Below are positions 19,275-26,962 of a stretch of 64,000 bases of DNA, piece after piece. Position 1 is the first letter of the stretch; every line of letters begins with the position of its first letter. The notes under the pieces were generated by a model. That model saw only the letters and a list, made by a program, of their open reading frames with translations, made no database searches and was not told where the DNA came from. This DNA comes from Streptomyces griseoincarnatus (lineage in GTDB: Bacteria; Actinomycetota; Actinomycetes; Streptomycetales; Streptomycetaceae): the NCBI GenBank assembly GCA_014649575.1, contig BMTH01000009.1, forward strand, positions 124,001 through 188,000, given 5' to 3'. The position numbers were made by a program, and so were the translations under genes.

Positions 19275-20237
19275 CTAGTTGCCGCGCCGCTGCGCGAACT
19301 CCCACGCGTCCGCGACGATTCCCTCGAGGTCCGCGCGTGACGGGTTCCAGCCGAGCTTCTCGCGGGCCGTGGCGGCGGACGCCACCAGGGTCGCGGGGTC
19401 GCCGCCCCGGCGCGGTGCGACGACCTCGGGGATCGGGTGCCCGGTGACCTTGCGGACGGTCCGGATCACCTCGCGGACCGAGAAGCCGTTGCCGTTGCCG
19501 AGGTTGCAGATCAGGTGCTCGCCGGGCGTGGCCGCCGTCAGCGCGAGCAGGTGCGCCTCGGCCAGGTCGGCGACGTGGATGTAGTCGCGCACGCAGGTGC
19601 CGTCGGGCGTCGGGTAGTCGTCGCCGTAGACGGAGATCGCCTCGCGCCGGCCCTGGGCGACCTGGAGCACCAGGGGGATGAGATGCGACTCGGGGTCGTG
19701 GCGCTCGCCGTACGCGCCGTAGGCGCCGGCGACGTTGAAGTAGCGCAGGGAGACCGCGCCGAGCCCGTGCGCCTGCGCCTCGCCGCTGATCATGTGGTCG
19801 ACGGCGAGTTTGGAGGCGCCGTAGGGGCTGGTGGGCCGGGTGGGGGCGGCCTCCAGGATCGGGACCTGCTCGGGCTCGCCGTAGGTGGCGGCCGTGGAGG
19901 AGAACACCAGGCGGCGCACGCCGGCCTCGCGCATGGCGCCGAGCAGCGCCATGGTGCCGCCGACGTTGTTGTCCCAGTACTTCTCCGGCTTCTGCACCGA
20001 CTCCCCGACCTGGGAGAAGGCGGCGAAGTGCAGCACGCCGTCGAACGACGCGTCCAGCCACTTGGCGGCGTCGCGGATGTCGCCCTCGACGAACGTGGCG
20101 CCCGCGGGAACGCCCTCACGGAAGCCGGTGGAGAGGTTGTCGAGCACGACGACCTCGTGACCGGCCTCGACCAGATGCTGGGCGACGACACTGCCTACGT
20201 ATCCCGCGCCCCCGGTGACCAGGTACTTCCCGCTCAT
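19275..20237 (-). CDS. galE: UDP-glucose 4-epimerase
   Basis: GalE interconverts UDP-galactose and UDP-glucose with bound NAD. The 320-residue extended SDR has the nucleotide motif TGGAGYVGS, the catalytic SSTAATYG with Ser, and YGASK with the Tyr-Lys pair. ATG 20237 overlaps the galT stop (ATGA) and follows GGGAGG, so galT and galE are coupled. It also supplies UDP-galactose for glycans when galactose is absent. Confidence 0.97.
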   Translation of the reverse strand: MSGKYLVTGGAGYVGSVVAQHLVEAGHEVVVLDNLSTGFREGVPAGATFVEGDIRDAAKWLDASFDGVLHFAAFSQVGESVQKPEKYWDNNVGGTMALLGAMREAGVRRLVFSSTAATYGEPEQVPILEAAPTRPTSPYGASKLAVDHMISGEAQAHGLGAVSLRYFNVAGAYGAYGERHDPESHLIPLVLQVAQGRREAISVYGDDYPTPDGTCVRDYIHVADLAEAHLLALTAATPGEHLICNLGNGNGFSVREVIRTVRKVTGHPIPEVVAPRRGGDPATLVASAATAREKLGWNPSRADLEGIVADAWEFAQRRGN

Positions 20238-21295
20238 GAACTCGCTACCTCCCGCAGTCGTTCGGCCGCGCGCTCCGGCGGCACGTCGTTGATGAACACG
20301 TTCATGCCGGACTCGGAGCCCGCGAGGAACTTCAGCTTGCCGGACGTACGGCGGATGGTGAAAAGCTCCAGGTGCAGCGCGAAGTCGTCGCGTGTCACGC
20401 CGTCGAAGTCGTCCAGCGGGCCGAACGGCGCCTGGTGCCAGGCGGCGATGTACGGCGTGGGCGGCTCGTTCTCCCCGAAGATCCGGTCGAAGCGCCTGAG
20501 CAGTTCCAGGTACACCCGGGGGAACTCCGCGCGCGCCGCCTCGTCGAGTCCCAGCAGGTCGGGCACCCTGCGCCTGGGGTACAGGTGGACCTCGTACGGC
20601 CAGTGCGCCGCGTACGGCACGAACGCCACCCAGTGTTCACCCTCCAGGACGACCCGCTCGCCGGCGCGTTCCCGCTCGACCACGGCGTCGAACAGGTTGT
20701 CCCCGCCCGTCGCCTCCTTGTGTGCCGCCACCTGGCGCAGCATCAGGGCGGTGCGGGGAGTGGTGAAGGGGTAGGCGTAGATCTGCCCGTGGGGGTGCTG
20801 GAGGGTGACCCCGATCTCGGCGCCCCGGTTCTCGAAGCAGAACACCTGTTCAACGGAGGGCAGATGCGACAGCTCGGACGTGCGGTCCGTCCAGGCGTCC
20901 AGCACCAGCCGCGCCTGCCGTTCGCTCAGCGAGGCGAAGGAGGCGTTGTGGTCGGAGGTGAAACAGACGACCTCGCAGCGGCCGGAGTCCCCGGCGAGCG
21001 AGGGGAAGCGGTTCTCGAACACCACCACGTCGTACGAGGAGTCGGGGATCTCGCTCAGCCGGTCGCCCTCCGACGGGCACAGCGGGCACTCGTCGGCCGG
21101 CGGGTGGTACGTACGGCCCTGCCGGTGCGAGGCGATGGCGACGGAATCGCCCAGGAGCTCGTCGCGGCGGATCTCGGACGTGGTCACGGTGGCGTCCAGC
21201 GGCCGGCGGTCGACCGCGTCGCGCACGGTGTCGTCGGCGAGGTCGTAGTAGATGAGCTCACGTCCGTCGGCCAGCCGGGTCGAGGTCTTCTTCAC
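20234..21295 (-). CDS. galT: Galactose-1-phosphate uridylyltransferase
   Basis: GalT transfers UMP from UDP-glucose to galactose-1-phosphate. The 353-residue protein has a zinc site ECPLCPS near residue 60 and the active-site HPHGQ in QHPHGQIYAYPF. I chose GTG 21295, seven bases after GGAGGAG; ten more in-frame codons upstream are promoter-proximal and lack a ribosome-binding site. It heads the gal operon, with promoter repeats at 21330-21388. Confidence 0.96.
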   Translation of the reverse strand: MKKTSTRLADGRELIYYDLADDTVRDAVDRRPLDATVTTSEIRRDELLGDSVAIASHRQGRTYHPPADECPLCPSEGDRLSEIPDSSYDVVVFENRFPSLAGDSGRCEVVCFTSDHNASFASLSERQARLVLDAWTDRTSELSHLPSVEQVFCFENRGAEIGVTLQHPHGQIYAYPFTTPRTALMLRQVAAHKEATGGDNLFDAVVERERAGERVVLEGEHWVAFVPYAAHWPYEVHLYPRRRVPDLLGLDEAARAEFPRVYLELLRRFDRIFGENEPPTPYIAAWHQAPFGPLDDFDGVTRDDFALHLELFTIRRTSGKLKFLAGSESGMNVFINDVPPERAAERLREVASS

Positions 21296-21329
21296 TGTGG
21301 CACTCCTCCGCACCCGCCCAGTCACTCAA

Positions 21330-21388
21330 CACAATCAAACATAACACATCACAACTCACCATCGCGCGGCTCTCATCACAATCAAACA
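21330..21388. promoter_or_regulatory. Direct repeats in the galT promoter region
   Basis: CACAATCAAACA occurs at 21330-21341 and 21377-21388, 47 bases apart. The octamer CATCACAA occurs at 21347 and 21374. Read toward galT these give TTGTGATG units. Hexamer direct repeats are reported as the operator of Streptomyces galP1, so these are likely the galactose/glucose control elements. Confidence 0.6.
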
Positions 21389-21403
21389 AAGAACGTGTAG
21401 GAA

Positions 21404-21424
21404 CGTGTTCAGCTATTGAACACG
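21404..21424. promoter_or_regulatory. Palindrome before the SLC5 symporter gene
   Basis: CGTGTTCA-GCTAT-TGAACACG has perfect 8-bp arms. GAACGTGT also repeats at 21391 and 21401. It lies about 50 bases before the symporter start and is a probable repressor or activator site shared with, or separate from, galT control. Confidence 0.6.
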
Positions 21425-21472
21425 GAGGCGTAGATTCCGCGTCGGATCAGTTCGCGAACGAAGCGAGTGCGT

Positions 21473-23152
21473 ATGCATACCCCCACATACCTGGCCGCGG
21501 AGCTTCGGCTCCCCACCAACTGGCTGGACTACACGATCCTCGGGATCTACTTCCTCGTCGTGCTGGGCATCGGCTTCGCCGCCCGCCGGTCGGTCAAGAC
21601 GAGCCTGGACTTCTTCCTGTCCGGCCGCTCGCTGCCCGCCTGGGTCACCGGACTCGCGTTCATCGCGGCCAACCTCGGCGCCACCGAGATCCTCGGCATG
21701 GCCGCGAACAGCGCGCAGTACGGCGTCTACACGACGCACTGGTACTGGATCGGCGCCATCCCCGCGATGGTGTTCCTGGGCCTCGTGATGATGCCGTTCT
21801 ACTACGGCTCCAAGGTCCGCTCGGTCCCCGAGTTCCTGCTGCTGCGCTTCGACAAGGCGGCGCACCTGCTGAGCTCGATCCTCTTCGCCGCGGCCGCCAT
21901 CCTCATCGCGGGCGTCAACCTCTACGCCCTGGCGATCGTCGTCGAGGCGCTCCTCGGCTGGCCGCAGTGGGTGGCCATCGTCGTCGCCGGAGCCTTCGTC
22001 CTGGGCTACATCACCCTGGGCGGTCTGTCCTCGGCGATCTACAACGAGGTCCTGCAGTTCTTCGTCATCCTCGCCGCGCTCATCCCGATCACCGTGCTCG
22101 GCCTGAAGAGCGTCGGCGGCTGGGACGGCCTGTCCGACCAGCTCACCTCGGCCCGCGGCGACAACTTCATGACCGCGTGGGGCGGCACCGGCATCGGCAG
22201 CGACAACCCGCTCGGCGCCAACTGGCTGACCATCGTCCTCGGCCTCGGCTTCGTCCTCTCCTTCGGCTACTGGACGACCAACTTCGCCGAGGTGCAGCGC
22301 GCACTGTCCGCGAAGAACCTCTCCGCGGCCCAGCGCACCCCGCTGATCGCCGCGTTCCCGAAGATCTTCATCGTCTTCCTGGTGATGATCCCCGGCCTGG
22401 TCGCCGCCGTGCTGGTCCCCAGGATCGGCACCGCCGGCTCGGACCTGCAGTACAACGACGCCATCCCGTACCTGATGCAGCAGCTGCTGCCCAACGGTGT
22501 GCTCGGCATCGCCGTGACCGGTCTGCTCGCCGCGTTCATGGCGGGCATGGCGGCGAACGTCTCGTCCTTCAACACCGTCTTCACCGCCGACATCTGGCAG
22601 AAGTACGTGGTGAAGGACCGCGAGGACTCCTACTACGTCCGCTTCGGCCGCCTGATCACCGCGATCGGCGTGCTCGCGTCCATCGGCACGGCGTTCCTGG
22701 CCAGCTCGTTCTCCAACATCATGGCCTACCTGCAGACGCTGTTCTCCTTCTTCAACGTGCCGATGTTCGTCGTCTTCATCATCGGCATGTTCTGGAAGCG
22801 GGCGTCCATGAAGTCCGGCTTCTGGGGCCTGCTCGCGGGTACCACCGCGGCGATGGTGAACTACTTCTACATCTACGAGCAGGGCGTCATCGACATCCCC
22901 TCCGACCAGGGCGCCAACTTCGTCTCCGCGATCGCGGGCTTCGTCGCGGGCGCGGTCGTGATGGTCGCGGTGTCGCTGTTCACGGCGCCGAAGCCGCAGG
23001 CCGAGCTGCAGGGGCTGGTGTACGGCACCCGCTCGCCCGGCATGGCGGAGCCGCCCGCCGAGGGCGACGACGCGTGGTACCGCAAGCCGGCGCTGCTGGG
23101 CTGGGGCGCGGTGATTCTGGCTGCCGCCTGCTACATCCCGTTCTCGTTCTGA
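21473..23152 (+). CDS. SLC5-type sodium/solute symporter, probably for galactose
   Basis: The 559-residue protein has about 13-14 hydrophobic segments and the SSS-family pattern (NWLDYTILGIYFLVVLGIGF, FFLSGRSLPAWVTGLAFIAANLG, GLLAAFMAGMAANVSSFNT). Such carriers import sugars or other solutes with Na+. Divergence from galT-galE-galK and the SGLT-like sequence suggest galactose or a related sugar; this is inference. ATG 21473 follows weak GAAGCGAG; GTG 21467 is in frame and possible. A small membrane protein follows 21 bases later. Confidence 0.9.
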   Translation: MHTPTYLAAELRLPTNWLDYTILGIYFLVVLGIGFAARRSVKTSLDFFLSGRSLPAWVTGLAFIAANLGATEILGMAANSAQYGVYTTHWYWIGAIPAMVFLGLVMMPFYYGSKVRSVPEFLLLRFDKAAHLLSSILFAAAAILIAGVNLYALAIVVEALLGWPQWVAIVVAGAFVLGYITLGGLSSAIYNEVLQFFVILAALIPITVLGLKSVGGWDGLSDQLTSARGDNFMTAWGGTGIGSDNPLGANWLTIVLGLGFVLSFGYWTTNFAEVQRALSAKNLSAAQRTPLIAAFPKIFIVFLVMIPGLVAAVLVPRIGTAGSDLQYNDAIPYLMQQLLPNGVLGIAVTGLLAAFMAGMAANVSSFNTVFTADIWQKYVVKDREDSYYVRFGRLITAIGVLASIGTAFLASSFSNIMAYLQTLFSFFNVPMFVVFIIGMFWKRASMKSGFWGLLAGTTAAMVNYFYIYEQGVIDIPSDQGANFVSAIAGFVAGAVVMVAVSLFTAPKPQAELQGLVYGTRSPGMAEPPAEGDDAWYRKPALLGWGAVILAAACYIPFSF

Positions 23153-23173
23153 CCGCGGGAGGATTGAGAGAGC

Positions 23174-23488
23174 ATGTCCGATCACTACTCCGAGGACGAT
23201 CTCCAGAAGGAGATCACCGAGCTGGAGACCAAGTCCGCCACGGCCGCGCGCCTGTTCGACATCCGGCGGATCATCGGTGGGTTGTTCGTCGTGTACGGGG
23301 TGATCGTGATGATCGCCGGGTTCACCGCGTCGGATGCCGACATCGAGAAGGCGGCGGGGGTCAATATCAACCTGTGGACGGGGCTGGGGATGCTGATCCT
23401 CGGGCTCCTGTTCCTGTTGTGGCTCTGGCTCCGCCCGACGCCACCGCCCCCGGCGGTCCCTGAGGACAAGGACGCGTCCACTCCTTGA
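23174..23488 (+). CDS. Small two-helix membrane protein after the symporter
   Basis: The 104-residue protein has an acidic, helical N-terminus (about 1-30), hydrophobic segments at about 33-51 and 67-86, and a Pro-rich tail (RPTPPPPAVP). GGGAGG precedes the ATG. It is probably read with the symporter and could be an accessory subunit. No family function is known to me. Confidence 0.8.
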   Translation: MSDHYSEDDLQKEITELETKSATAARLFDIRRIIGGLFVVYGVIVMIAGFTASDADIEKAAGVNINLWTGLGMLILGLLFLLWLWLRPTPPPPAVPEDKDASTP

Positions 23489-23501
23489 CGCCGTTCCCTG
23501 T

Positions 23502-23548
23502 CACACGGGGTGTGCACCCTCACGTACGGGGGTTGCACACCCCGTGTG
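23502..23548 (+). terminator. Terminator of the symporter operon
   Basis: Perfect 15-bp arms CACACGGGGTGTGCA (23502-23516) and complement (23534-23548) flank a 17-base loop, 13 bases after the stop codon. Confidence 0.85.
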
Positions 23549-23965
23549 CGTTCGCGGCACCCGCGTGGGTGCGGCCCGGCTTCGCCCGAACGAGGGGTGC
23601 CCCCGTCGGGCCCAGGCGCCACGCCTGCCCGCGGTCGGCGGGCAGTGGGCGCCGGCGTCGGTGCGGGCCGGAGGATGTTCGCGCACCTGGCGCCGGCAGG
23701 GTGCCGCCGCGCCCACCCGTGCCGCCCCAAGCGGCACGAATGCCCGCGGGTGGCGGGACGTGTGCCCGCCACGACGGCGGTGTAGCCGCTCGCGGCGGGG
23801 AGGGGGCGGGGTGGGGGTGGGCGCCCGCAGCGGCTGGCGCGTCCTCCCCCTGTGCCTCTCCAGCACGCACTCTCGCGCCAGACCGAGGACGACCGCCCCC
23901 ACCGCGGCCCCGCACCACCCACCGCCCGTAGGCGCTACGCCCGCCCCCACCGCACAGAACCCTGC
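23549..23965. other. Long intergenic region, probably degenerate intergenic repeat
   Basis: No frame here has ribosome-binding site, codon bias or recognisable product. The part around 23700-23770 (CCCACCCGTGCCGCCCC, GCGGCACGAATGCCCGC) resembles a short sequence I recall as recurring between Streptomyces genes; I could not verify this. Confidence 0.4.
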
Positions 23966-24096
23966 GCCGCAGGCGTCAAACCCGAACCCCCGCCGGACGG
24001 CACAACGCGCCGCAGGCGTCAAACCCGAACCCCCGCCGGACGGCACGACGCGCCGCCGGCGTCAGACCTCAGACCTCAGATTTCAGACCTCAGCCC
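23966..24096. repeat. 43-bp tandem repeat followed by heptamer repeats
   Basis: A 43-bp unit starting GCCGCAGGCGTCAAACC begins at 23966, 24009 and 24052; the third copy is partial. It runs into a heptamer series TCAGACC (24062, 24069, 24083, with a TCAGATT variant at 24076). This lies just after the stop codon side of the leftward response regulator. Confidence 0.85.
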
Positions 24097-24102
24097 CCCC
24101 CA

Positions 24103-24774
24103 CTACGACCGCGTCGACGCCCGGTCCAGCAACCCCGTGCGTGCCGCCAGCGCCGCCGCCTCCAGCCTCGACCCCACCCCCAGCTTCATCAACACCCTCT
24201 GCACATGCGTCCGCGCCGTCGACGGCGCGATCCCCATCCCCGCCGCGATCAGCCGCGTGTCCTCCCCCTCCGCGACCCGCACCAGCACCTCGACCTCCCG
24301 AGGCGTCAGCATCGACAACAACCGCGCCCCCTCGTCGTCCGGCTGAGCAGCGGGATTCAGCAGCTCCCCGAACGCCCCCTGCAACAGCGCGGGCGCCACC
24401 GCCGCCTCCCCCGCCCGCGCCTTCAGCATCGCCCGCTCGACGCCCTCGATCCGCTCGTCGTGCCGTACGTACCCCGACGCCCCCGCGGCGAACGCCGCCG
24501 CGATCCCCCGCGGCGACGGCACCGGCCCCAGCACCACCACCGCCACCTGCGGCCGCTCCCGCTTGATCTTCACCACCGGGTCGAACGTCCCGGCCTCCGC
24601 CGGCGCCGCCGTCCCCAGCAGACAGACCTCCGGCGCCCTGCTGATCACCAGGTCCGCGGCCCCCGCCGCGGGCGCCGCCGCGGCCAGCACCCTGTGCCCT
24701 CGCAGCTTCAGCGCCGAGGCCAGCGCCTCGGCGAGCAGTCGGTGGTCGTCGACCACCATCAGCCGCACTCCCAT
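24103..24774 (-). CDS. Atypical LuxR-type response regulator without phospho-acceptor Asp
   Basis: The 223-residue protein begins MGVRLMVVDDHRLLAEALA, so the acidic pair (Asp9-Asp10) is kept, but the strand-3 position where Asp is expected reads EVCLLGTAAPAE (Gly54). The conserved Lys region reads GYVRHDERIE, without Lys. Phosphorylation is therefore unlikely. The C-terminal LuxR HTH is intact (LTPREVEVLVRVAEGEDTRL, APSTARTHVQRVLMKLGV). ATG 24774 lies after GGGGGGATGG. No kinase gene is near. It may be controlled by ligand, partner binding or abundance. Confidence 0.85.
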   Translation of the reverse strand: MGVRLMVVDDHRLLAEALASALKLRGHRVLAAAAPAAGAADLVISRAPEVCLLGTAAPAEAGTFDPVVKIKRERPQVAVVVLGPVPSPRGIAAAFAAGASGYVRHDERIEGVERAMLKARAGEAAVAPALLQGAFGELLNPAAQPDDEGARLLSMLTPREVEVLVRVAEGEDTRLIAAGMGIAPSTARTHVQRVLMKLGVGSRLEAAALAARTGLLDRASTRS

Positions 24775-24931
24775 CGGACAACCATCCCCCCAGACAACCC
24801 ACCACACCCCCGGATGCCCCCGGAAGCTACACGCTTGTTCGACGTCGCGCTTCCCCTACCGGCGAGAATCGCCCCGGAACGCCGAAATTCTCGTGTTCGA
24901 TGGCGAAGAGCGCGTGATGAGCGGTACGCGA

Positions 24932-24963
24932 ACGGCCCCGTCCCTGAGCAGGGACGGGGCCGT
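24932..24963 (-). terminator. Terminator of the beta-propeller gene pair
   Basis: A 15-bp stem ACGGCCCCGTCCCTG with its complement lies 30 bases beyond the stop of the leftward gene at 24993. Confidence 0.85.
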
Positions 24964-24992
24964 CGGCGAACCCACGGAGCGACCGCGAACGA

Positions 24993-26894
24993 TCACTCCG
25001 TACCGAAGGCGATCACCGAGTACTCCTTCTCACGGCTCGTGAAGTCACTCGCGTACACGGAGGACATGTACAGCCCGCCCTGCCCGAACTGGATCTCCGA
25101 GTAGTCGGGCGACATCCGCGACTCGACGTCGCGCACCGCCTCCGTCGACGGGTTCTCCATCAGGATCGTCTCCTTGAAGGACTCGCCGTCGATGCTGACG
25201 ACCTGCCCGCCCTTGTCGTACGGCGGCCGCTTGTACGCGATGACGTCGGGACCGTCCATGCGCAGCGGGAAGATCTCGTAGTTCTCGCCGGCGTCGGCGC
25301 GCTGACCGGTCTGCTTGCCGGTGGCCAGGTCGAAGGCGACGACCTCGTTGGTCTGGCTGTAGGAGTCGCCGCCGCTGTCGTGCTCCTCGGTGGCGATGTA
25401 CAGCCGGTCGTTGCCGACCGTGACCCCCGTGCAGTTCTCCACCTTGTAGATGGCGTCGCAGCGGGCGGCGAACTCGTCGCCCGGCGCGGAGAGGCGGGCG
25501 CGCAGCTTGCCGGTCTTGTTGTCGATGGAGAAGAAGTCGGAGATGCCGCTGCCGTCACCGGCGCTGTCGCCGACGTCGGCGGCCACCACGAGCGGGTCGG
25601 TGGAGACGACGGCCGCGTACTCGATGCCCTCGTCCATCTTGTACTCGGCGAGGACGTCGCCCGTCTTGGGGTCGACGTTCTGGATGTGCAGCTGACGCTG
25701 GTCGTACGAACCGCACTTGCGGACCGCGACCAGCTTGGCGCCGCCGCCGTACCCGGCGTCGTAGCAGGAGTCGGACGTCTTCGGCGCCCAGCGCTCGTCA
25801 CCGGTGGCGAGGTCCCAGGCGGCGCCGCCGCTGGTGGAGCCGGCCGCGACGGTGCCGCCGCCGATCGTGACGTTGTTGAAGCTGACCGGCATGGTGCCGG
25901 ACTTGGCGGTCTTCGTCCACACCTTGCTGCCGGCCGCCAGGTCGACCACCGCGACCTCGGTGCAGGCCTGGGGGTCCGTCTTGCTCGGCATGGCCGGCTT
26001 GTGGACGATCGCCGTCTTGTCGTCCTCGGTGACGTGCGGGGTCGCCGCGCACACCGGACCGGGGAGGTCCAGCGTCCACTTCTTGGTGCCGCTCTTGCGG
26101 TCGTAACCGGTGATCTCCGACAGCCCGCTCTTGGCGTAGACGGAGTCGGTCAGCCAGGAACCGGCGATGGAGATGGTCGTGACGCCCTTGGGCACCTTGG
26201 GCGAGGGCACCTGGAACAGCACCTTGGACCCGGTGGCGGCGGGCGCCTTCTCCTCGGCCTCGCCGGTGGTGGCGCCCCCGTCACCGGAGCCGCCCTCCTT
26301 GCCGTCGCCCTCGCCGCCCTTGGTGTCGCCGCCCTCGGCGGTGGTCTGCTTGTCGTCGTCCTTGCCGGACGAGTTCGCGTACCAGACGCCGCCGCCGACG
26401 ATCAGCGCGATCGCGACGACCGCCGAGACGATGATCGCCACCTGGGCGTTGACCTTCCGGCCGCCGCCGGGCTGTCCGGCCTGCGCCTGCATCGGCACGG
26501 TCGGCTGCGCGTAGCCGTAGGGAGGCTGCTGCCCGTACGGTCCCGGCTGCTGCGGCTGGCCGTAGGGGCCGGGCTGGCCGTACGGGCCGGGCTGCTGGGC
26601 CGGGTAGCCGTAACCGGCGGGCTGCTGCTGCGGGTAGCCGTAACCGGGCCCCTGCGGGGGCGTCGGCGGCGCGGCGGGCGGCGGGGTCCCCGGCGCCTGC
26701 GGGTAGCCGTAGCCCGGCTGCGGCTGGGGCGCCTTGTTCAGGTCAGGCCCGGCGGGCGGCTGCTGGGGCGGCTGCGCGGGCGGGGTGGGAGGCGTGGCGG
26801 GAGCCGGGGGCGTCTGCGGCTCCGACGGTTCCTGCGGCGGCCCGAACCCCGGCTGCTGCGGGGGCTGGTTGGGCGGCGGAGGCGGCTGGCTCAT
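24993..26894 (-). CDS. Membrane-anchored PQQ-like beta-propeller protein (copy 2)
   Basis: The 633-residue protein has a cytoplasmic Pro/Gln/Gly/Tyr-rich N-terminus (1 to about 140, many PGYGYP and QPGPYGQP units), one transmembrane helix (about 152-173, AIIVSAVVAIALIVGGGVWY), a Lys/Asp/Gly linker, and an outer domain of repeated WDLATG/VSIDG-type blades like PQQ-binding propellers. Several Cys are spread through the blades. It has a paralogue directly upstream (26963-28756). Such proteins are common in Streptomyces and may sense or scaffold at the cell surface; no function is established. ATG follows GAGGTACC. Confidence 0.8.
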   Translation of the reverse strand: MSQPPPPPNQPPQQPGFGPPQEPSEPQTPPAPATPPTPPAQPPQQPPAGPDLNKAPQPQPGYGYPQAPGTPPPAAPPTPPQGPGYGYPQQQPAGYGYPAQQPGPYGQPGPYGQPQQPGPYGQQPPYGYAQPTVPMQAQAGQPGGGRKVNAQVAIIVSAVVAIALIVGGGVWYANSSGKDDDKQTTAEGGDTKGGEGDGKEGGSGDGGATTGEAEEKAPAATGSKVLFQVPSPKVPKGVTTISIAGSWLTDSVYAKSGLSEITGYDRKSGTKKWTLDLPGPVCAATPHVTEDDKTAIVHKPAMPSKTDPQACTEVAVVDLAAGSKVWTKTAKSGTMPVSFNNVTIGGGTVAAGSTSGGAAWDLATGDERWAPKTSDSCYDAGYGGGAKLVAVRKCGSYDQRQLHIQNVDPKTGDVLAEYKMDEGIEYAAVVSTDPLVVAADVGDSAGDGSGISDFFSIDNKTGKLRARLSAPGDEFAARCDAIYKVENCTGVTVGNDRLYIATEEHDSGGDSYSQTNEVVAFDLATGKQTGQRADAGENYEIFPLRMDGPDVIAYKRPPYDKGGQVVSIDGESFKETILMENPSTEAVRDVESRMSPDYSEIQFGQGGLYMSSVYASDFTSREKEYSVIAFGTE

Positions 26895-26962
26895 GACGTG
26901 GGTACCTCAGGGGAAGGGGACGACGGGCGGCGGGAAAGTGACGCGAGTTGCGCTCACGGGCC

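Noticed and set aside
23501..24046. Possible genes in the region after the symporter operon
   Set aside because: Frames in several phases overlap, all Ala/Gly/Arg/Pro-rich, crossing a terminator and tandem repeats.
23966..24096. CRISPR-like array
   Set aside because: The repeats are directly contiguous, with no unique spacers, and no cas gene is present.
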